A stretch of 64,000 bases of DNA from Stenotrophomonas_A sp035629025. GTDB lineage: Bacteria > Pseudomonadota > Gammaproteobacteria > Xanthomonadales > Xanthomonadaceae. Of this stretch, positions 53,368-64,000 are shown in pieces. The stretch's first letter is position 1. Each line of letters starts with the position of its first letter. The translations under genes and the position numbers were made by a program. The stretch lies in NCBI GenBank assembly GCA_035629025.1, contig DASPIU010000087.1, positions 1-64,000 of the forward strand, written 5' to 3'. The notes beneath the pieces are model-generated. The model saw nothing but the letters and a program-made list of their open reading frames with translations. It did not search any database and was not told the DNA's origin.

Positions 53368-53453
53368 GCGGGCCCTGCCAGGACACGCCGTGAATCCATC
53401 CGTGGAGGCTCCTAGGCAACATCCATGTTGCCTAGGGTCCTGGCAGGGCCCGC
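53368..53453. repeat. Y-shaped structured repeat, copy B
   Basis: A perfect 17-bp outer stem (53368-53384 with 53437-53453) encloses a perfect 12-bp hairpin (53411-53436, loop CC) and a smaller linker hairpin (TCCAT-CC-GTGGA). Compared with copy A (12047-12138, read on the minus strand), loops and linker are alike but stem bases differ in matched pairs on both sides. It lies after the PCuAC gene. Confidence 0.85.
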
Positions 53454-53515
53454 CCCCGAATGCCCGACAGATCGCCATGATCGGTTGGAAAAAGCGGTGG
53501 CGGTGTTTGGGCCGT

Positions 53516-53540
53516 TGTAGGAGGGGCTTCAGCCGCGACA
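53516..53540. repeat. Half REP-like element (copy 5)
   Basis: TTGTAGGAGGGGCTTCAGCC followed by GCGAC is a single arm of the GTAG-headed family, without its inverted partner. Confidence 0.7.
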
Positions 53541-53611
53541 CCGGCGCCGCAATCCGCCACCTTGCGGTATCAACGAGACGCATGCTGCTCTCGCATGCAC
53601 GCGCCGGCCGA

Positions 53612-54022
53612 TCAGGTTGACGCGCTCCTGATCGCCTCAGGCAACGGCGCGCTCTTGCCGGTCTGGGTATCCATCCACACCACGACCACGTTGCCGTCGG
53701 AATACAGCGCGGTGTCGTCCTGCTGGTCGACGATGCGGTGGCCGATGGTGACGCTGCTGTTGCCGAGCCGCTCGACGAACAGCTCCACCACGATATCGTT
53801 GGGCCACACGATGGGGCGGCGGTAGTTGACGTTGGTCGCCGTGACCACGGGAGCGATGCGGTCGCTCATCGACACGCCGGGCACGCCGAGCATCCAGCGC
53901 ACGCGGGCTTCTTCCAGATAGGAAATGTACTTGGCGTTGTTGACGTGGCCCATGCTGTCCATGTCACGCCAGCGCACGCTGATCGGGACGCGGGCGAGAA
54001 TCTTGTGCGGGTTGTCGCTCAT
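53612..54022 (-). CDS. Hotdog-fold acyl-CoA thioesterase (4HBT type)
   Basis: The 136-residue single-hotdog thioesterase of the YbgC/FadM type is shown by RWRDMDSMGHVNNAKYISYL (about 18-37), where the Asp and the HVNN stretch form the active site, and by VNYRRPIVWPNDIVVELFVE. It hydrolyses acyl-CoA esters; chain length preference is unknown. The N-terminus has no signal peptide. It starts 2 bp after the uvrA stop on the same strand, so it is likely transcribed with uvrA. Confidence 0.88.
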   Translation of the reverse strand: MSDNPHKILARVPISVRWRDMDSMGHVNNAKYISYLEEARVRWMLGVPGVSMSDRIAPVVTATNVNYRRPIVWPNDIVVELFVERLGNSSVTIGHRIVDQQDDTALYSDGNVVVVWMDTQTGKSAPLPEAIRSAST

Positions 54023-54024
54023 CG

Positions 54025-57048
<3,024 letters not shown>

Positions 57049-57281
57049 GGGTTCCTCAGGAGCGGAGCATTCGAGCAGGGGGAGGTGGCCCGCGGGCCAA
57101 TAGGGAAGCGTATCGACTGGGGCAGGTGCGGGCAAATCGCTGCAAGCGAGTATCGCCGCGACCGTCTCAGGCCCTGCGACATGGGGGTGGCGTCCGGAAA
57201 GGGAAAGGGTGGCCGCGCGGAGGCCCGTTCAGGGGGCTGAATCCGGTCCGGGCGGGCGGCCGTCGCCGGGAGGGTCCGGGT

Positions 57282-57311
57282 TTGACCGGTCAAGCCCCGG
57301 CGGGCTATCAT
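57282..57311 (+). promoter_or_regulatory. Sigma-70 promoter of rplU-rpmA, overlapping a palindrome
   Basis: TTGACC and TATCAT are separated by 18 bases, 62 bases before the rplU ATG. The -35 box is the left half of TTGACCGGTCAA, a perfect 12-bp palindrome (57282-57293), so a regulator could bind there. The remaining gap back to the uvrA start (57049-57281) is GC-rich with nothing else recognisable. Confidence 0.65.
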
Positions 57312-57373
57312 TCGCGGTCTGTCCGTCCACCAGGCGGCAGATACTCTCAGAATAACTACAGAAGAGACGCCAC

Positions 57374-57682
57374 ATGTACGCAGTACTGGTCACCGGCGGT
57401 AAGCAATACCGCGTCGCGCAGGGCGAAACGCTCCGCGTGGAAAAGCTCGAGGTCGAAGCCGGCAACGAGATCAAGTTCGACAACATCCTGATGCTGGGCG
57501 ACAGCGATGGCATCAAGCTGGGCGATGCGCTGAAGGGCGCTTCGGTCACCGCCAAGGTCGTCGCGCATGGCCGCGCCGACAAGGTGCGCATCATCAAGTT
57601 CCGCCGCCGCAAGCACCACATGAAGCGTCAGGGTCACCGGCAGCATTACACCGAAATCGAAATCACCGGCATCGCCGGCTAA
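57374..57682 (+). CDS. rplU: 50S ribosomal protein L21
   Basis: The 102-residue protein is L21, recognised by the opening MYAVLVTGGKQYRVAQGETL and the basic rRNA-binding stretch KFRRRKHHMKRQGHRQHYTE. It binds 23S rRNA in the large subunit. It is followed 18 bp later by rpmA, the usual pair, and preceded by a clear promoter. Confidence 0.98.
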   Translation: MYAVLVTGGKQYRVAQGETLRVEKLEVEAGNEIKFDNILMLGDSDGIKLGDALKGASVTAKVVAHGRADKVRIIKFRRRKHHMKRQGHRQHYTEIEITGIAG

Positions 57683-57700
57683 GCCAAAGGAGAATCCGTC

Positions 57701-57958
57701 ATGGCACATAAAAAGGGCGTAGGCTCCTCGCGCAACGGTCGCGACTCCAACCCGAAGTACCTGGGCGTCAAGATCTTCGGTGGCCAGGCCATCGATGCGG
57801 GCAACATCATCGTGCGTCAGCGCGGCACCCAGTTCCACCCGGGCACCGGCGTCGGCCTGGGCCGCGACCACACGCTGTTCGCGCTGGTCGACGGCACGGT
57901 CGAGTTCTCGGTCAAGGGTGCGAAGAAGCGTCGTACCGTCAGCGTCGTCCAGGCCTGA
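57701..57958 (+). CDS. rpmA: 50S ribosomal protein L27
   Basis: The 85-residue protein is L27, recognised by the N-terminus MAHKKGVGSSRNGRDSNPKY, which reaches the peptidyl-transferase centre, and by KIFGGQAIDAGNIIVRQRGT. AAAGGAG precedes ATG 57701. The gene is followed by a strong terminator and then obgE, the common rplU-rpmA-obgE order. Confidence 0.98.
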   Translation: MAHKKGVGSSRNGRDSNPKYLGVKIFGGQAIDAGNIIVRQRGTQFHPGTGVGLGRDHTLFALVDGTVEFSVKGAKKRRTVSVVQA

Positions 57959-57995
57959 TCCAGGCCTGCGACGGAGCCCTCGCGGCTCCGCTGTG

Positions 57996-58021
57996 AAAAG
58001 CCCCGCTTCGGCGGGGCTTTT
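57996..58021 (+). terminator. Rho-independent terminator after rpmA
   Basis: AAAAGCCCCGC-TTCG-GCGGGGCTTTT is an 11-bp stem with a stable TTCG tetraloop and terminal T run. Confidence 0.92.
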
Positions 58022-58168
58022 CGTTGATCCGTGTTGTGGAGCCCGCCGCAGCGGGCCCGGTCCGATTCGCGCACAATCCACACACGGGCATACGCGCCCC
58101 GGCCGGCCTCCACCCGCCGTGCGCGCTCCTCATGGTTTTGCATCACCCGATCCCAATGGCGGCCCCGC

Positions 58169-59242
58169 ATGAAACTCGTTGACGAAGCAGAAATCCAGGT
58201 GATCGCCGGCAATGGCGGCAATGGCTGCGTCGGCTTCCGGCGCGAGAAGTTCATCCCGCTGGGCGGCCCCGATGGTGGTGATGGCGGCGCCGGCGGCAGC
58301 GTCTGGCTGCAGGCCGACGAGAACCTCAACACCCTGGTCGACTTCCGCCACGAGCGCATCTTCAAGGCGCAGCGCGGCGAGAACGGCATGGGCCGGCAGA
58401 TGTACGGCAAGGCAGGCGAGGACCGGATCATCACCGTGCCCGTCGGCACCGTGGTGATGAACGTCGATACCGACGAGGTGATCGGCGACATGACCCGGCA
58501 TGGCGACCGCCTGCTGGTGGCCAAGGGCGGCAAGGGCGGCCTGGGCAACATGCACTTCAAGAGCTCGACCAACCGCGCGCCCCGCCAGGCGCTGCCGGGC
58601 GAAGCGGGCGAGGAGCGCGTGCTCAAGCTGGAACTGAAGCTGCTGGCCGATGTCGGCCTGCTCGGCTTCCCGAATGCCGGCAAGAGCACCTTCATCCGCG
58701 CGGTGTCGGCGGCGACGCCGAAGGTGGCGGACTATCCGTTCACCACGCTCTATCCGAACCTCGGCGTGGTCAGCGTCGAGGCGCACCGCAGCTTCGTCAT
58801 CGCCGATATCCCGGGCCTGATCGAAGGCGCTGCTGAAGGCGCGGGCCTGGGCGCGCAATTCCTGCGCCATCTGCAGCGCACCCGCCTGCTGCTGCACCTG
58901 GTGGATATCTCGCCGGCCTTTGAGGGCTTCGAGGAAGGCGGCGCGGAGGGCGCCTCGCCCGCCGAACAGGTGCGGCTGCTGGAGCGCGAACTGGAGCGGC
59001 ACGATCCGGAGCTGCTGGCCAAGCCGCGCTGGCTGGTGCTCAACAAGGCTGACCTGATGTTCGAGGACGAAGCGCGGGTCGCGGCCGAACAGGTGATTGC
59101 CGAGCTCGGCTGGACCGGCCCGTGGTACCTGGTGTCGGCCCTGGGCCGCGAAGGCACCTGGCCGATCATGAAGGACATCATGGCCTTCTTCGATCGCCAG
59201 CGCGAAGATGCGCTCGCCGAGCAGGACGCGAATGCTCGCTGA
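58169..59242 (+). CDS. obgE: GTPase Obg/CgtA
   Basis: The 357-residue essential GTPase acts in 50S ribosome assembly and stress control. It has the glycine-rich Obg fold (1-158, NGGNGCVGFRREKFIPLGGP) and a G domain with GFPNAGKST (about 168-176), DIPGLIEGA, NKAD and SALGREG. It lacks the long C-terminal OCT domain and ends soon after the G domain. ATG 58169 gives MKLVDEAEIQVIAG. It follows the rpmA terminator and needs its own promoter, which I cannot mark. Confidence 0.97.
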   Translation: MKLVDEAEIQVIAGNGGNGCVGFRREKFIPLGGPDGGDGGAGGSVWLQADENLNTLVDFRHERIFKAQRGENGMGRQMYGKAGEDRIITVPVGTVVMNVDTDEVIGDMTRHGDRLLVAKGGKGGLGNMHFKSSTNRAPRQALPGEAGEERVLKLELKLLADVGLLGFPNAGKSTFIRAVSAATPKVADYPFTTLYPNLGVVSVEAHRSFVIADIPGLIEGAAEGAGLGAQFLRHLQRTRLLLHLVDISPAFEGFEEGGAEGASPAEQVRLLERELERHDPELLAKPRWLVLNKADLMFEDEARVAAEQVIAELGWTGPWYLVSALGREGTWPIMKDIMAFFDRQREDALAEQDANAR

Positions 59243-59261
59243 GGTGAGCGCGCGCCCAGCA

Positions 59262-59287
59262 AAAAGCCCGGCCAAGGCCGGGCTTTT
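59262..59287. terminator. Bidirectional terminator between obgE and rpsT
   Basis: AAAAGCCCGGCC-AA-GGCCGGGCTTTT is a 12-bp stem with A and T runs at both ends, so it can stop transcripts from obgE (plus) and rpsT (minus). Confidence 0.9.
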
Positions 59288-59327
59288 GCATATCGCCGAG
59301 GGCATGACCCTCGGCGCGACAGCCGGA

Positions 59328-59597
59328 TCAGGCGGCCTTGATGGCCTTGATGCGGGCAACCAGGCGGCTCTTGTGACGGGCAGCCTTGTTCTTGTGGATC
59401 AGGCCGCGAGCGCTGAAGCGGTCGAGGATCGGCTGGGCAACGGCGAAGGCGGCTTCGGCGCTGGCGGCATCGTTGGCGTCAAGGGCCTTGATCACCTTCT
59501 TGACGGCGGTGCGCAGCATCGAACGCTGAGCCGTGTTGCGCGCGTTGCGCACGACGGTCTGCTTGGCGCGCTTCTTGGCGGACTTGATATTGGCCAC
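59328..59597 (-). CDS. rpsT: 30S ribosomal protein S20
   Basis: The 89-residue protein is S20, recognised by MANIKSAKKRAKQTVVRNAR and the C-terminal ARGLIHKNKAARHKSRLVAR. It binds 16S rRNA. The start codon is GTG 59597 after AGGAAA, a non-ATG start as in several S20 genes, where it may help autoregulation. It diverges from murJ-ribF-ileS, a familiar neighbourhood. Confidence 0.98.
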   Translation of the reverse strand: MANIKSAKKRAKQTVVRNARNTAQRSMLRTAVKKVIKALDANDAASAEAAFAVAQPILDRFSARGLIHKNKAARHKSRLVARIKAIKAA

Positions 59598-59698
59598 GGT
59601 GGTGGTTTCCTGAAAAATCGGTGTAGTGGAAAAAGCAAGCGCGAAATTATGATGGACTCGAATATCTACGTCAAGTCGGTTGTCAAGGGGTGGTCCCG

Positions 59699-61318
59699 GT
59701 GAGCAAGCCCCGCATGTTGAAGGGCCTGATGTCGTTCAGCAGCATGACCATGGTCTCCCGGGTACTGGGGCTGGTCCGCGACCAGGTCATCTCCACTCAG
59801 TTTGGCACCAATGCGGTCACCGATGCCTTCTGGGTCGCATTCCGGGTTCCCAACTTCCTGCGTCGGCTGTTTGCGGAGGGCTCCTTCGCCACGGCCTTCG
59901 TCCCGGTTTTCACCGAGGTCAAGGAGACCCGCACGCACCAAGACCTGCGCGAGCTGATGGCGCGCGTGTCCGGCACGCTGGGCGGCGCGCTGTTGGTGGT
60001 GACAGCGCTGGGGCTGATCTTCGCGCCGCAGCTGGCTTGGCTGTTCGGCAGCGGCGCGGCCACGGATCCGGCGAAACAAGGCCTGCTTGTGGATCTGTTC
60101 CGGCTGACGTTCCCGTTCCTGCTGTTCGTCTCGCTCACCGCCCTGGCTGGCGGCGCGCTCAACAGCTTTCAGCGTTTCGCGATGCCGGCGCTGACCCCGG
60201 TGATCCTCAACCTGTGCATGATCGCCGGTGCGCTGTGGCTGGCGCCGCGGCTGGGCGGCGAACCGGAGCGGCAGATTCTCGCCCTGGGCTGGGCGGTGCT
60301 GGCGGCCGGCGTGCTGCAGCTGCTGTTCCAGTTGCCGGCGTTGCGCGGGATCGACCTGCTGACCCTGCCGCGCTGGGGCTGGCAGCACCCTGGCGTGCGC
60401 AAGGTACTGACCCTGATGGTGCCGACCCTGTTCGGCTCGTCGGTGGCGCAGATCAACCTGCTGCTGGACACGGTGATCGCTTCGCGCCTGGCGGATGGCT
60501 CGCAGTCGTGGCTGTCGCTGGCCGATCGTTTCCTGGAGTTGCCGCTGGGCGTGTTCGGCGTGGCGCTGGGCACGGTGATCCTGCCGGCACTGGCCCGCCA
60601 CCACGTTAACACCGACCGCGAAGGCTTCTCCAACGCGCTGGACTGGGGCCTGCGCACCACGCTGCTGATCTCGGTGCCGGCGATGCTTGGTCTGGTCCTG
60701 CTGGCCGAGCCGCTGATCGCCACGTTGTTCCAGCACGGCAAGTTCACTGCCTTCGCCACACAGATGACCGCGCTGTCGGTCTACGGGCTGAGCTTCGGCC
60801 TGCCCGCATTCGCGCTGCTGAAAGTGGTGTTGCCGGCGTTCTACGCGCGCCAGGACACCCGCACCCCGGTGCGCGCCGGCGTGGCGGCGCTGGTCGCGAA
60901 CATGGTGTTGAACTTCCTGTTCCTGGCCATCCTGTACCAGGTCATGGTGCCGCCGGAGCTGCGCGCGCTCGGTGTGATGACCGCGGTCGGGCGCCAGCCG
61001 GGCCTGCACCTGGCGCTGGGTATTGCCAGTGCCTTGTCGAGCTATCTCAACCTCGGGCTGCTCTGGTACTGGCTGGGCAAGACCGGCGTGTACCAGCGCC
61101 GCCCGGGCTGGGGCCGCTACGTGGCGCGCCTGGCGCTGGCCTGCGCGGCGATGGTCGCGGTGCTGCTGGCCCTGCTGTGGTGGCTGCCGGACTTCACCGC
61201 GATGGACACCCTGCATCGCGCCGGCGGGCTGGCCTGCCTGGTCGGTGGTGGCGGCCTGGTCTACCTGCTGGCGCTGGTGGCGCTGGGCTTCCGTCCGCGG
61301 GACCTGCGCGAGCATTGA
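59699..61318 (+). CDS. murJ: Lipid II flippase MurJ
   Basis: The 539-residue MOP-family protein has 14 membrane helices and moves lipid II across the inner membrane. Family features: MSFSSMTMVSRVLGLVRDQV, TDAFWVAFRVPNFLRRLFAE with the essential arginines, and LALFYARQDTRTP-like LPAFYARQDTRTPVRAG. The start is best placed at GTG 59699, eight bases after AAGGGG; GTG 59690 and ATG 59714 are alternatives. ribF follows after 79 bp. Confidence 0.95.
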   Translation: MSKPRMLKGLMSFSSMTMVSRVLGLVRDQVISTQFGTNAVTDAFWVAFRVPNFLRRLFAEGSFATAFVPVFTEVKETRTHQDLRELMARVSGTLGGALLVVTALGLIFAPQLAWLFGSGAATDPAKQGLLVDLFRLTFPFLLFVSLTALAGGALNSFQRFAMPALTPVILNLCMIAGALWLAPRLGGEPERQILALGWAVLAAGVLQLLFQLPALRGIDLLTLPRWGWQHPGVRKVLTLMVPTLFGSSVAQINLLLDTVIASRLADGSQSWLSLADRFLELPLGVFGVALGTVILPALARHHVNTDREGFSNALDWGLRTTLLISVPAMLGLVLLAEPLIATLFQHGKFTAFATQMTALSVYGLSFGLPAFALLKVVLPAFYARQDTRTPVRAGVAALVANMVLNFLFLAILYQVMVPPELRALGVMTAVGRQPGLHLALGIASALSSYLNLGLLWYWLGKTGVYQRRPGWGRYVARLALACAAMVAVLLALLWWLPDFTAMDTLHRAGGLACLVGGGGLVYLLALVALGFRPRDLREH

Positions 61319-61397
61319 TCCTGTCGCGGCCGGCTATACTTCGGGATTCTCCCAGCGATTGTGGCGGCCCTTGGCGGGCCGGAGTCCCCGAACCGGA

Positions 61398-62360
61398 ATG
61401 AGCAGGCTATTCAGAGACGTCGAGGGCGGGACCCTGTACCCGCACGCAAGCGTGGTCTGCATCGGCGCCTTTGATGGCCTGCACCTGGGCCACCGCGCGC
61501 TGGTGCGCCAGGCCGTGGCGCGTGCGCAGGCGCTGGGCGTGCCGGCGGTTGCGGTGAGTTTTGAACCGCTGCCGCGCGAGTTCTTCGCGCCGCTCGCTCC
61601 GCCGCCTCGGCTGACCCTGGCGCGCGCCAAGTACGAAGGCCTGCGCGAGCTGGGCGCCGATGGCGTCGGCCTGATCCGTTTCGATCGCAAGCTGTCCTCG
61701 CTCAGCGCCGAGGACTTCGTGCAGCGCTGCCTGGTGCAACGCCTGCGCGCATGCGAAGTCTGGATCGGCCCGGAGTTCCGCTTCGGCCACAAGCGCGGCG
61801 GTGACATCGCGTTGCTGCAACGGCTGGGCGCCGAGCTCGGCTTTGCCGCCAGCGAAATCGCGCCGGTCGATCTGCACGGCGAGCGCATTTCCAGCACCCG
61901 CATCCGCGAACTGCTGCGCGCCGGCAACTTCGCCCATGCCGCCGACCTGCTCGGCCGTCCGTATGCCATCGATGGGCGCGTGGTGCGCGGCAAGCAGTTG
62001 GGCCGCACCCTGGGTTTCCCCACCGCCAACCTGCGCTTTCCACGCACGCCGGCCCTGTCGGGCATCTATGCGACCTGGGTGCACGGGGTGATGAGTGAGG
62101 GCGGCAAGAACGTGCCCTGGCCGTCGGTCTCCAGTTTCGGCACCCGGCCGACGGTGGCCGGTGTCGAGCCGCTGCTGGAAGCGCACCTGTTCGACTACCA
62201 AGGCGATCTCTATGGCCGCCACATCGAGGTCGAGTTTGTCGCCAAGCTGCGTGACGAAGAGAAATTCGACGGCCTGCCGGCATTGACCGCGCAGATGCAA
62301 CGCGACGCCGAGCAGGCGCGTCGCATCCTTTCCGAACAACGACTGCGAGCCACCGCGTGA
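61398..62360 (+). CDS. ribF: Bifunctional riboflavin kinase/FAD synthetase
   Basis: The 320-residue enzyme converts riboflavin to FMN and FAD. The N-terminal adenylyltransferase domain has GAFDGLHLGHRALV (HxGH) and RISSTRIRELL; the C-terminal kinase domain has GRTLGFPTANL (GxPTAN) and NVPWPSVSSFGTRPT. ATG 61398 starts MSRLFRDVEGG. Its TGA overlaps the GTG of ileS (GTGA), so the two are coupled, as in many gammaproteobacteria. Confidence 0.97.
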   Translation: MSRLFRDVEGGTLYPHASVVCIGAFDGLHLGHRALVRQAVARAQALGVPAVAVSFEPLPREFFAPLAPPPRLTLARAKYEGLRELGADGVGLIRFDRKLSSLSAEDFVQRCLVQRLRACEVWIGPEFRFGHKRGGDIALLQRLGAELGFAASEIAPVDLHGERISSTRIRELLRAGNFAHAADLLGRPYAIDGRVVRGKQLGRTLGFPTANLRFPRTPALSGIYATWVHGVMSEGGKNVPWPSVSSFGTRPTVAGVEPLLEAHLFDYQGDLYGRHIEVEFVAKLRDEEKFDGLPALTAQMQRDAEQARRILSEQRLRATA

Positions 62361-64000
62361 GCCAGGACTACAAAGCCACCCTCCACCTGCCGGCAACGGA
62401 ATTCCCGATGCGCGGCGACCTGCCCAAGCGCGAGCCGGGAATTCTGGCGCGCTGGGAGGAGGAGGGGCTGTACGCCAAATTGCGTGCGCACGCCGCCGGC
62501 CGCCCGACCTTCGTGCTGCACGATGGCCCGCCGTACGCGAACGGGCAGATTCACCTCGGCCACGCGGTCAACAAGATCCTCAAGGACATCATCGTCAAGT
62601 CCAAGCACCTGGCCGGCTTCGATGCGCCGTACATACCGGGCTGGGATTGCCACGGTCTGCCGATCGAGATCGCCATCGAGAAAAAGTTCGGCAAGGTCGG
62701 CGTCAAGCTCGATGCGGTGGAGTTCCGGCAGAAGTGCCGTGAGTACGCACGCGAGCAGATCGACCTGCAGCGCCGCGACTTCAAGCGCCTGGGCGTGATC
62801 GGCGACTGGGACAATCCGTACCAGACGCTGGATTTCCACTTCGAGGCCAACGAGATTCGCGCGCTGGCCAGGATCGTCGACAACGGTCACCTCAGCCGCG
62901 GCGTCAAGCCGGTGCACTGGTGCTTCGATTGCGGCTCGGCGTTGGCCGAGGCGGAAATCGAGTACGCGGACAAGGAATCACCGGCGGTGGATGTGGCCTA
63001 CACCGCGCGCGATGCGCAGGCGCTGGCCGCGCGCTTCGGCGTGCAGCTGCCGGCGGGCGTCGAGGTTGCGGTGCCGATCTGGACGACCACGCCGTGGACG
63101 CTGCCCGCGTCGCTGGCGGTGAGCATCGGTCCCGAACTGGAATATGCGCTGGTTGAAGGCCCGGCCCGCAATGGCCAGCCGCGCTGGCTGGTGCTGGCCG
63201 ACGCCCTCGTTGGCAAGGCACTGGCGCGCTACGGCGTGGGCGGCGAGCCGGTGGTGCACGGCCGCGTGGCCGGCAAGGCGCTGGAAGGCTTGTTGCTGGC
63301 GCATCCCTTCGCGGTTGATGGCGATGCCTATGCCGAGCGCGACATCCCGCTGCTGCTGGGCGAGCACGTGTCGGCCGAAGACGGCACCGGCGCGGTGCAT
63401 ACCGCCCCCGGCCACGGCCAGGAGGACTACCAGGTCTCCAGGCAATACGGCCTGCTCGATCGCTACAGCGCCGCGCAGATCAATCCGGTCGATGGCCGTG
63501 GTGTGTACCTGCCCTCGACGCCGCCGTTTGGCGAACTGGTCCTGGCCGGGCTGCATATCTGGAAGGCCAATGACGTCATCGTCGAAGCGCTGCGCGGCAA
63601 CGGCGCGCTGCTGGCGATGTTCAAGCTCACCCACAGCTACCCGCACTGCTGGCGGCACAAGACGCCGATTGCCTTCCGCGCCACGCCGCAGTGGTTCATC
63701 TCGATGGAGCAGGCCGGTCTGCGCGCCGATGCCTTGAAGGCCATCGAGCAGGTGGCCTGGTACCCGGGCTGGGGCCAGGCACGCATTGCCGGCATGGTCG
63801 AAGGCCGCCCGGACTGGACGATTTCGCGCCAGCGCACCTGGGGCGTGCCCATCGCGTTGTTCGTGCACCGCGAAACCGGCGAGCCGCATCCGCGCAGCAC
63901 CGAGCTGATGCGCCAGGTCGCCGACCTGGTGGAGCAGGGCGGCGTGGACGTGTGGTACTCGCTCGATGCCGCCGAGTTGCTGGGCGAGGAAGCGGCGCAG
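62357..64000 (+). CDS. ileS: Isoleucyl-tRNA synthetase (N-terminal part, cut by window edge)
   Basis: The first 548 codons of IleRS are present, in frame to the edge. The class I signature is PYANGQIHLGHAVNKILKD (HLGH, near residue 66), followed by YIPGWDCHGLPIE and the CP1 editing domain (IWTTTPWTLPAS, then GTGAVHTAPGHGQEDY). The KMSKS loop and the C-terminal zinc site lie outside the window. The GTG start at 62357 overlaps the ribF stop by four bases. Confidence 0.97.
   Translation, partial: MSQDYKATLHLPATEFPMRGDLPKREPGILARWEEEGLYAKLRAHAAGRPTFVLHDGPPYANGQIHLGHAVNKILKDIIVKSKHLAGFDAPYIPGWDCHGLPIEIAIEKKFGKVGVKLDAVEFRQKCREYAREQIDLQRRDFKRLGVIGDWDNPYQTLDFHFEANEIRALARIVDNGHLSRGVKPVHWCFDCGSALAEAEIEYADKESPAVDVAYTARDAQALAARFGVQLPAGVEVAVPIWTTTPWTLPASLAVSIGPELEYALVEGPARNGQPRWLVLADALVGKALARYGVGGEPVVHGRVAGKALEGLLLAHPFAVDGDAYAERDIPLLLGEHVSAEDGTGAVHTAPGHGQEDYQVSRQYGLLDRYSAAQINPVDGRGVYLPSTPPFGELVLAGLHIWKANDVIVEALRGNGALLAMFKLTHSYPHCWRHKTPIAFRATPQWFISMEQAGLRADALKAIEQVAWYPGWGQARIAGMVEGRPDWTISRQRTWGVPIALFVHRETGEPHPRSTELMRQVADLVEQGGVDVWYSLDAAELLGEEAAQ

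Overview
The window is a GC-rich chromosomal segment from a gammaproteobacterium, most likely family Xanthomonadaceae/Lysobacteraceae. The reasons are the very high GC, the lexA2-imuA-imuB-dnaE2 cassette, the DUF6496 lysine/alanine-rich protein, the Bpt leucyltransferase, and dispersed GTAG-headed REP-like palindromes of the kind known from Stenotrophomonas and relatives. I cannot name the genus. Almost all of the window is compact, ordinary chromosome with short gaps. The two end genes, a GH92 mannosidase and ileS, are cut by the window edges.

Layout. 0-5.2 kb: GH92 mannosidase, a frameshifted DUF763 gene, a small membrane protein, an orphan ParB-like protein, a cupin and a histone-H1-like protein. 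5.3-12 kb: an SOS mutagenesis operon (lexA2, imuA, imuB, dnaE2, alkB) behind a perfect 20-bp LexA2-type palindrome. 12-14.6 kb: a PAS-AraC regulator and an ArnT-like glycosyltransferase. 14.7-20.7 kb: an accessory island, described below. 20.8-26 kb: gcvP with a glycine riboswitch, a Bcr/CflA exporter and a small conserved protein. 26-34.6 kb: an M2 peptidase lipoprotein, then a likely envelope/lipid A modification block (EptA-like, PAP2, ArnT-like) divergent from an OmpR-type two-component system. 34.7-40 kb: minCDE with neighbours and a DesK/NarL-type two-component system. 40-53 kb: metabolic, repair and envelope genes (SRPBCC/GyrI-like protein, AlkA-like glycosylase, an SPFH-RHH-PH-M15 operon, purT, bpt, an EF-hand protein, a membrane-fused ECF sigma factor, tesB, enoyl-CoA hydratase, a PCuAC copper chaperone). 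53-64 kb: thioesterase, uvrA, rplU-rpmA-obgE, rpsT, murJ-ribF-ileS.

The most interesting region is 14.7-20.7 kb. Its GC falls visibly below that of its neighbours. It holds an XRE regulator with inverted-repeat operators, a HlyD-type membrane-fusion protein, two tiny precursor peptides that each have a 15-residue double-glycine leader (17556-17720 and 17751-17897), a peptidase-containing ABC exporter, and a CPBP/ABI-like membrane protein directly after the exporter. A second CPBP-like gene lies on the other side of the regulator. The arrangement is that of a two-peptide class II bacteriocin (microcin-like) system with dedicated leader cleavage, export and candidate immunity. I do not recognise either core peptide.

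Two repeat families stand out. One is a set of GTAG-headed palindromes (five sites), two of which supply stop codons to neighbouring genes. The other is a larger Y-shaped element seen twice (12047-12138 and 53368-53453), whose two copies differ at paired positions on both sides of their stems, so the secondary structure itself appears conserved.
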